A stretch of DNA of 64,000 nt from Scatophagus argus (Eukaryota > Chordata > Actinopteri > Scatophagidae), in NCBI RefSeq assembly GCF_020382885.2, contig NC_058496.1, positions 3,216,501 through 3,280,500 of the forward strand, given 5' to 3'. A program made the position numbers and the translations under genes. A model generated the notes under the pieces. That model ran no database searches and was not told the DNA's origin. It saw only the letters and a program-made list of their open reading frames with translations. Every line of letters begins with the position of its first letter. Within the stretch, counting starts at the first letter, position 1. Shown in pieces: positions 55,768 to 64,000 of this stretch.

Positions 55768-58700
55768 TCAGGGGGTCTGCAATTCAGGCCGGTCCATGAG
55801 GGATTTGATCCAAGTTGTACCGTTTATGAGTTTTGTGGTGGCTATAACATACTCCATGCCGCTGTCTTCCATCTGAGAGAGGAAACGAAGAGCGGCTATT
55901 TCTGCATACGTCACTCCGCCCAGGAAGAACACCAGCGTTGTGCGATTCTCCCCCTGCTGGCCTGCAGGACAGTAAAAGCAGATGCATGTCACACCGTCGT
56001 CTTTGCACTGCACCGAACTGAATGAATGCTGTTTTACACAGCGTCCCAACTTTTTAGGAAATGGCGATGCTTCAACAGTCCCTTCTGCTATAGCACCATT
56101 ATTTTGAAACCTGAAAACACTAATTTAGCTGTCACCCTCCACCCCCAACCCCCTCAGATTACAGTCCTCTATTATCGCCTTGTAAAATCCTGTGTTAGGG
56201 CAGGCGTGTAGAAACAAGTCAAGTGTTTGATGCCCAGAATCACAGCTCTAATTAGCACGTTTCAAATTGAGTGTATAATCAAATTCATTATTCACATCAC
56301 TTTAACACCTCCTACTGCCAAAATGAAAAGATGGGGGGGACTGAAGGAAAGCGCTACTGGTCACACAGACAGCACTTCTGTGGTTTTGTCAGCTTTGTGC
56401 CATCAATCTGCTGCTGTTCAGCATTTGACAGAAACAAAGGCTGCGTCTTATCTACACGTTGCAGACAGGAGGTCGTTTGCTTTGAGAGAGCAGCAGAGCA
56501 AACAACAGATCTTGTCTGTGTTGGCCCTTACGTTTCTTATGGAGCCCGGCAGGCAGCTGTTGTCTCTCCTCAAAGTGTGGGCCTGGAAGCATCTTCAGCA
56601 CCTCCTCGATGCTACGCCACCCTGGCCTCGCCAAGACCTGCGTCAGCCGGATGCTCAGTGGAGCGTAGCCACTGTACACGTAGGAGATGTCATTTGGGTT
56701 CTGCGGGAATCAAAAAAACCCCCAAAAAACAACACACGTCGTTTAAACCAAACCATCAACCATGGCTTAATCCTCAAAACAACTTCTTTTCATAAATCTC
56801 GTACCTGCTCATTGGCATCCTCCATCCACAGTTTAAGAGTTTTTCTAATGGTGGGGTAGTTATTCCTCGAGCTCGTCTGTGGCTTCAGCAGACCCGCCTT
56901 CTCCAGGTTGTTCAGCGTTAGCATGTGTTCGTAACCATAAGTCTTCACAAAAGACAAAAGAAGACGCGATTAAAAAACCAGTCACCTATCAGTCCCCAGA
57001 AAGAAGCAGCTGTAAACCGATGGACACATCTGGAACGCCACAACCCTGTGAAATCAATCAGAATTTGATCCATTCAGTCGGTAACATTTAGAAAGAAATC
57101 AGTTTCTCCCCGTTCAAGTTAGAGGAGGGATAAACTAAAGGTTAATCAGCTCAGCCAGCAAAAGTGTCTAGTATGCATTCATTCATGTACTCAAAGAGTT
57201 AAAGCAAGGCGTCTGGACTTGTGAAGATTGACTTGAAGACGTTTCAATGCTAATCCAAGCAGCTTCATCATCATCAGATGAAGAAAGGCGGGACACGGTG
57301 AAACGTCTTCAAGTCAATCTTCACAAGTCCAGACTTGCCTTGCTTTAACTCTTTGAGTGAATATGACCTGGATGACTGAGAATCTCCACAGACATTCATT
57401 CATGTAGTTTCTTTGTGACTTTTTGAATTCGTGTGCTTGAACGTGTTCTTTAGAACTGGATAATGTGGCAACAACTCATCTATTGACAGCACTATTTTAT
57501 TTTGTTACAAGGAGGTATATCTGAGCTGAGAAAAGTGCTTAAAAGTTCTTAGGGAAATGTTCATGTGCCACTGAGCAACTTCTACAACCCTGAATGGGCG
57601 TCTGCCTCCTTCACTCCCCTCAGAACAGGAATGTGCACACACACAAAAGAAACGTCACCCAAAAGAAATCTTTATGTCTCTGACTGTACCTGGAGAATCT
57701 CTCTCTTGTAGTAGTCCAGCACCTTCTGCTTGAGGCCATTGTTGCAGACTGACTGCATGCACACCAGACGCAGAATCTTGATGAGTGGATCCTTTTGGGC
57801 GATGGAGTCCTCTATGTATGTGTTCACCTGGATGGTAACATAACGTTCATCACCACAGAGCAAAACGTAAAAAGCAAACGCAATACGGCATCAACGGTTA
57901 TCGTGAGGATTTCAGTCAACTTTTGTGAAATTAAGTGAAACCACAGCGCACGTATGTAAAAAGACTAGAAGGAGGAGACAGATGAAGGATACCTTGTCTG
58001 TGTCGACACCAGTCATAAACTCCTGCTCCACTGTTAGATTATCAAAGAAGGCCTCAGATGCTGGAACAAGACACAACAGTTAGATTCAATCACATAACCT
58101 TCAACATACAAAGCAAGAAGAGAAAAAGGAGGAGAAATATGGGATTCTACAGTCCTTAAAACCAGGTGAAATAAAAGATAAAACGTTGGTTTGATGACAA
58201 TATTCACTATTGCAGTGATTTACATCATCGTTACTAATTTCATCTGGAAAACTTAAGTTCGCACATATGTTTTAACAAGTCACAAAGGCTTCTTTTGTAT
58301 TTATGCAAACACGGTGTGAGAGCTGCTCCAAAATGCTAACAGAACAAGGTGAAGTGCAGTTTGTTTACGCACTGGTGATGTCCTTGATGAGCTCAGCTAC
58401 AGACGTGTGGTTAGCCAGCGAGCTCCGTGCTGCCTGCATGTGAGGCAGCTGAGACACAAACTGCTTTATTTCTCCCACGGTTTTGGCATTGTGTCGCTCC
58501 TGAAAGATAAAATAAAAAAAAAAATATCACTGAACTGGCCGAGATGTTGATACGGTTCGATACTGCAGCTCTGAGAAACAGCATTTAAAGATGGAATCAA
58601 TCACAAAAATTGAATCACACAACACAGCAGTACATGAAAGTAGATGGGAAAAAAGGTTGGCAGGTTAGGAAGCTGTCGCTCCTTCATCTAAATATATCTG

Positions 58701-61204
58701 CAGACAAAACTGTTAAACACATCTTTAATGTCTGTCTGCACAAATTCCTTTAAGGCTAAACAATACACACAAAATCAATCACGCTCCTTAAATAAATATC
58801 AAGCATTTCCCATAACATTGCTGAGGAGCAGCCTGCTCTGCTCACCACCCGAACACCTCTGGTGGTGATTCATTTTCGACGGTCTCTGCTAAAGCGGTCT
58901 GTGTTGCAATCAGCGTAACTGAGTTCTGAGCTGATGAGAGGGTGCTGATATGATTGACCTTGTTAAGTGCTCTACTTGAACAATTAGCACTTTATCTTAT
59001 CACCTGGTGACTGTCATCAACCTCATGGATTTCTGTTATGACCTTTGAGGTAAAATGCCACAGAGACAACAGTCACATCAGCTTGGATGTGTAGATGTGA
59101 TCGAACTTAGCTTCATGGAAAGGAGTTTGAACATTCCTGTAATAAACATACCATCACAATCATTTTAGAGCAGGGAAACATGCTAGAGAAACAAAGACAA
59201 AGCAAAGCCAACCTCAAAGGCAGCTGAAATTATTTTAGCCTTCTTGCTGAGCGCTGCTCCAACAGCGTTGAAGTTTTTGTCCCGTATTTCTGCGTACAGT
59301 TCTTCTGCTGAGTTGAGCTGCAACTTCTTGGGCTCTGTGGGCAGATCTTTACTCGCCTCACCTTGCTTCTTCTGCGCAAACTTCTCAGGAGGCAACTTCA
59401 CGTAACCTGAGAGTAAAAACAAACAAAAAGCAGGCAGACATTCAAGAAACACACCTGTACATGCACACGTAAGATAATTACAACAGGAGCTCACACTAAC
59501 CGTTTGTGATTCCATAGATCTCATCAATGAGACCCTCGTAGGTGAGCTGTGTGGCCAGAGGGGTGAGCAGGTCAACGTTACGGTCCAGGAGGAGCAGGGT
59601 ATCGAACACAGGCAGGATCTGATTCTGACTGCCGGCAAACTCCCTCTTCATCCTCAGCATCATGTTGGCGACATGCTGCGTGCAAGCAGAGAACTTCTTT
59701 CTCAAACCGAATTCATTCACCTGCCCTGCTGCCAAACCTCCGCCCATGTGCAATCAGCAGGTTGGATATTTTCACACAAAATAGTTCCACCTCGCACCAC
59801 ACTCACCCGTGCACACTCTCCTTTCCCATATATCTGTGGGATGGTGCCATACAGTGCCTGCAAGGTCATGAGGCCTTTGGCTGTGTGGTACAGGCTTGTT
59901 TGGTCATTTTCTAAGTAGCACTCCTGTAAGAGACCAAAGGGATTTGAAACACGTCAATAAAGAACAGCTAGAAATCGGGAAATTTCGATGATAGTTAAAA
60001 ATATGTGGAAATATTTGTTGAAATACTGTCCATCTGAAATCTAATCCTCACTTTACAACCACACTTAAGACACTTCAGTCGCATGCCAGCAGAGCGGCTG
60101 ATATCGCGTATATCTGGGATGTACAAGTTGAACACACCCTGAAAGCACTTTCATACTCCATGGAGAGCAGGTCTCCATCATAGGGGATCAGGTCCAGGAT
60201 GTACTCGTCGATGTTGATGAAAGAGCCCAACACGCCCTGCTCCTTCAGCCGCTGTTCACACAGCATGCTCCGCCGAGGCACAAACAAAATGTGGAAGTCT
60301 CGTGGCGAATGCATCTTGTCCTCACTGAAAGGCGCACAGAAGTTAAAAGCTGAGGGAAAGTTAGCAAAGTGACAGAAATGACGTGTCTTTTTAAAAACAG
60401 ACCTGAACACATTCTCAGCAATGATGTCCATGAGCTCCAGTCGGGGACGAACGAAGAAGATGATATTTTTGACGTCTGCAGAGGGGAGCCTGCCACTCTT
60501 GAGGGTGAACATCTTTTCCACTTCATGTTCCTTAAAACGCAGTAATAAGCATACGGCATTCATTTGATCACCTTAATAATCAAAGGCCTAAGCTGGGTGA
60601 CATGTTTTGACGCCACACACCTCATTTGGGTCAATGCTCTCGGTTTATTTTACAATACAAAAACTATGCACAGAAATCACTCACCTTCAGCAGAGAGTAC
60701 TGAGCTATCAGTCCAAAAGGTCCCGTCAGATATTCATCCCAAACTATGGCCTAAAGAGCACATAAAGTTATGTCCACAAGTAGCAAGACATGCAAATTTA
60801 TGTGTAACGTTGTGCGGAAATGTCTCATTGTGTCTTAAGATTCAGCTATTAGCTAACGGTGCCAATAATACATTTCTACGCAGCCTGCAGGTAGACGTGT
60901 AGCGATATCGTCAGAAGACCTTCGTCTTCGTAGCGTTTAAATATATTTATACTTAAAACACACCTATCTCTTAACATAACCTTAAATATAACCTGTCAAT
61001 AAATATGACAGTGATGCTAACTCGGCTTCACTGTCAGACCTACGGGTATGAATAACTGCCGTTGTTTCGGCCATGTTTTACGTGTTTTTGTGTATTCATT
61101 ACCTTGCTTCCCGCACATTTGTCCAAAAACTCTCGCAGCTCTTTGCGTGCTGCTTCTCTCAGAATGTTTAAATTAACTCTACCGTACGACAGATGGGCAG
61201 CCAT
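55768..61204 (-). CDS. vps33a: VPS33A, core subunit of HOPS and CORVET
   Basis: Thirteen coding exons: 61204-61103, 60750-60685, 60530-60403, 60324-60138, 59923-59807, 59675-59501, 59406-59213, 58499-58373, 58060-57993, 57827-57690, 56942-56805, 56700-56532, 55961-55768; 1803 nt, 600 aa (human 596). A Sec1/Munc18-family protein that binds SNARE bundles and VPS16 in the endosome-lysosome tethering complexes. Recognisable blocks: start [58 protein letters not shown], the [20 protein letters not shown] region, [74 protein letters not shown], and the end [20 protein letters not shown]. These follow VPS33A rather than VPS33B. The human neighbours are on 12q24, so the join to the 8p21-like block is a fish-lineage arrangement. 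Intron 10 carries a long hairpin repeat (57189-57358). Confidence 0.97.
57189..57358. repeat. Near-perfect inverted repeat (hairpin MITE) in vps33a intron 10
   Basis: The left arm (57189-57246, actcaaagagttaaagcaag to gaagacgtttca) is the reverse complement of the right arm (57299-57358) over its whole length, except for a 2-nt indel (ggcgtc versus ggcaagtc). The loop is 52 nt and contains atccaagcagcttcatcatc. The words acttgaagacgtttc and atccaagcagcttc belong to a motif I know to be dispersed widely in fish genomes. The near-identity of the arms implies recent insertion or gene conversion between them. Confidence 0.85.
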
Positions 61205-61443
61205 CTTTCTTTATCAGCAACACAACAGATCAGGTGACCACAGCCGTAGTGCTCAATCACGTGACCAAAGAAGATACAACACCAAGATAGTTAAAACTAT
61301 AACTTAGCTCAAAAGGTAATGGAAAACGCCCTGTCCGTTATTGTGAGTCTCAATAACTTTTTAAAATTACCATAAATAACGGCAACTAGCTAACTTACAA
61401 ACAGCTGTCGACCTTAGACTTGTAGTTGTAGCTAATTTGTGTT

Positions 61444-61454
61444 ACGCATGCGCA
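61444..61454. promoter_or_regulatory. NRF1-like site upstream of vps33a
   Basis: ACGCATGCGCA, close to the NRF1 consensus, lies about 240 bp upstream of the vps33a ATG in a TATA-less stretch. Confidence 0.45.
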
Positions 61455-62474
61455 CTAAATATTCGTTAAACATCTCCATTAAAGCCCGTGTCGAAGAATA
61501 TCCGCGTCTCACATGCTTAATCTATGAGTAGATTTAACGTATTTTTAACATTTACGTGTACACGCTTCAGAGTGAATATTCTCCCAGTCCGAGGCTTCTC
61601 AATGCGAATACGGAAGTAGAAAGGGATTATCTCTTGTTTCGGCTGAACGCTTTCTCCAGTGTGTGTGGCAAATATGCACCGTAACCGTTAAAAATATTAC
61701 CGCCAATAATGTAAATCCAAATAGTTTTCACAACGAGTATGTTTTTGCCTTTGTTGTACCGATTTCACTGATGTCACACGGGAATATTTTTGTAATAAAG
61801 CAGAAAGGGAGTCTTTCCTTTTGTTGCAATGAATACATAATCCTTTAGATGGCGCAATGCCCCCACAGTAAGAACCAAAGGGGAAGTATGTTCTTCTAAT
61901 TTGAGACACCGATGTTAGAATTCCAGTGGTTATTTTTTTTTATTTTTTGGAGTTAAACTGTTGTTGCAAAACAGATTTTTGCTTTGACTGGAAAAAGGGA
62001 TCAACAAATTACATAGTTTGATAGCTGCCAGATAGTAGGAAGGATAGTTGTGGACGATAAAAATAAAAACCAAATAAAAAGAAAAAAGACTCTGAAGATA
62101 AAAATAAAATGGAAACGTCCATTACAAGCCTTTGCATTTAAATACCAATGTAACTGTCAACTGCCATATGATCCAGTTGTGATGTTTATGAAATACCACA
62201 AAGCGCAGTTACGAATCACCACAGGCACATAAAATACTTGTCAAGGGTGCTGCATGGACGGTGAGACAAATGCAGACACTATGCACTGTTACAGAGACAA
62301 TCGCGTCAGGTGATCAGTGTCCACTTAGGCATCAGTGTTATCACTTCAGATCCAGGGGTTTCCTTCCCACGGCACCAAGGGCTTTCCATCCTACACGCAG
62401 GATACAAGACGAGTTCCCACGCATTTGTGGAGGTCCGCTGTGCCTCCAGCAACAGACTGCTCCTACAGGCAAGC

Positions 62475-62502
62475 AAATAAATAAATAAATAAATAAATAA
62501 AA
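62475..62502. repeat. AAAT microsatellite
   Basis: Seven aaat units in tandem. Confidence 0.9.
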
Positions 62503-63823
62503 GCACGGGTTTTGGTGACAGGCACCATGCGCAATGACTGACTCCGTGGTCCGACCCAAGCGCCGCGCAGAAATTTAGTCCGCATCACTCCCTGACAGCT
62601 CCCTGATAAAGAGCAGAGAGCGGAGAGGAGAGAGGAAGACGGGGCTGGATTCTCAGGTAGGCTGCATGATCTCCTTCGAAGCATCTTCAAACATTGCATC
62701 CTGAAGCTAAAATCTCTGTGGGGTTATTGCTTTTGGCCAGTGACTCAGTGCATTAGAATTCATCATTAACAAGTTGAATGAATGCAGCATTTCATTCACA
62801 CGAGAGAGGCTCTGGAAACGATCTGCTATGAGGGATCACATTTGGTTGCCGGTATTTTGTTAATTTGATTGAACGCATTTTTTATGCCTTTGTGTTTATA
62901 AGTCACTTACTTACTGAGTCATTTGGATGTAAAGGGAACATTTGTGAATGTGTGCAGTGCAACTCTGTATGCACGGAGCTGCTGCTAATTAACCCATGTG
63001 AGGTACAAATTATGTAAATGAACATTTGATTCCTTTGTTTTATGGAAACATTGTTCTGCAGCAGAAGCCTCCTGTCATTCATGCAGAGGTGTTCACAGAG
63101 CTGATTACCTCCTTATTTTGAATTGTTGCATTGATTTTACTACAGCACGCTTTGGTGTTGTGATTCATGAATGACTGATAAATATAACTCTTAGTGTAGC
63201 TCGATAGGCTTTAATAAATCCTACTCTTAAAAACAAGGCTGGTGGCAGGCTGCGCTCCTGCAACACGGGTGCTTCCTTGTTGCAGATCTGATAAAAGGAA
63301 ACAGACCTGGCAAGTCATGTAGGAGGCTGTGTGGTTGCGGTCCCTGGGCGTTGCTGCAGGATTTTGTGGAGAGCACAGCGGGGCTCGATGTGCCTGCAGA
63401 CTAGGAGGGAAAACATCAGTGATACCTCCAAATGCTGATGTGGGCAGGGCAGCTCTGAACTCCAGCTGTGCCACAGGACAGGTGATTCGGTCGCCTACTT
63501 GTTGTGGTATCACCTCACCCTGTGCCCGTGCATCAGTGCACTTTGTGGCTCAGAGCAGTACGTGTTGTACAGACTTATTGGACCAAACTGGTTCATTGCC
63601 TCTGGTCTGAATAAGGGAGGAGGACAGAAAAACTAAAAAAAAAAGAAGAAGCTGGGAATCTGCCTCTCGCTTCCACCATCTCCAACTCCTCCCACAGACC
63701 TGAAGCTTGGGGATTAAATGGGGGAGGGGAGAGAAGACTGAATGAACAGTCTGAGAGATATCTGCAGCTGCCTCCTCTCACATGAGCAACCACAGTAGTG
63801 ATTGGACGACACCCTTATGATGG

Positions 63824-63826
<3 letters not shown>

Positions 63827-63878
<52 letters not shown>
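63827..63878. repeat. CT/GA microsatellite, 52 bp
   Basis: A pure run of 26 CT units. Tracts like this are highly variable and prone to slippage, so the exact length in the assembly may be unreliable. Confidence 0.95.
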
Positions 63879-63884
<6 letters not shown>

Positions 63885-64000
63885 CTGTCTCTCTGCCAGC
63901 CCACTGGTTTCTGTCCAGCAAAAAGGCCAGAACTGGGCAAGAGGGAAAAGGGGGAAATTGTTTCTTTGGACGCATGCCATGAAACAAAGAGAAAACAAGA

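Larger units (their letters stand above)
61455..64000. other. Spacer beyond vps33a, possible 5' region of a gene outside the window
   Basis: No coding exon was supported. An A-rich stretch lies at 62050-62120, an AAAT microsatellite at 62475-62502 and a CT microsatellite at 63827-63878. A purine-rich segment at 62600-62660 ends in CTCAG/GTAGGC, an acceptable plus-strand donor, and could be a noncoding first exon of a gene running off the window. The block 62750-63130 is non-repetitive with several taattaac-type words, like conserved noncoding DNA. Confidence 0.35.

Noticed and set aside
56227-56859. 210-codon ORF on the plus strand
   Set aside because: It is the shadow of vps33a exons 12 and 11 on the other strand plus intron.
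63211-63610. Overlapping ORFs of 93-100 codons on both strands near the right edge
   Set aside because: No family resemblance, no splice context; consistent with locally higher GC content.

Overview
The window is nuclear DNA from a teleost fish, most likely a percomorph. The genes have many short coding exons with GT-AG introns, vertebrate exon phases and long AT-rich 3' untranslated regions. The introns and spacers carry dispersed repeat families that I recognise as common in percomorph fishes. No bacterial, plasmid, phage, CRISPR or retroviral material was recognised.

Layout: a possible terminal exon of an unrecognised gene (73-227, minus); tmem230 (5825-6798, minus, 3 coding exons); a repeat-rich spacer; adra1a (18634-23859, plus, 2 coding exons, with a possible CpG-rich 5' exon near 14.4-14.7 kb); dpysl2/CRMP2 (28721-35290, minus, 14 exons); bnip3l/NIX (38016-40220, minus, 6 exons); ppp2r2a/B55-alpha (44857-51566, minus, 10 exons); a small single-pass membrane protein gene (53623-53829, minus, unrecognised); vps33a (55768-61204, minus, 13 exons); and about 2.8 kb of spacer. 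Splice sites were read by eye. The summed coding lengths are exact multiples of three: 119, 483, 582, 233, 448 and 600 aa for the six recognised genes, all close to the human lengths as I remember them.

The block adra1a-dpysl2-bnip3l-ppp2r2a matches the human 8p21 neighbourhood in content and order. vps33a (human 12q24) and tmem230 (human 20p) flank it, so the block ends in fish-lineage joins. The genes do not form one pathway. adra1a is a Gq-coupled catecholamine receptor; dpysl2 a tubulin-binding axon-growth protein; bnip3l a mitophagy receptor; ppp2r2a a PP2A targeting subunit; vps33a a HOPS/CORVET tethering subunit; tmem230 a vesicle membrane protein. Four of the five recognised minus-strand genes carry an NRF1-like GC palindrome within about 320 bp upstream of the start codon.

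The most interesting unexplained items are a TATA-preceded 84-codon ORF with a clear signal peptide inside the adra1a intron, the unrecognised 68-aa membrane protein, a near-perfect 58-60 bp inverted repeat in a vps33a intron, and a glutamine run inserted just after the CDK5/GSK3 phosphorylation cluster of Dpysl2. I found no convincing multi-gene novel system.
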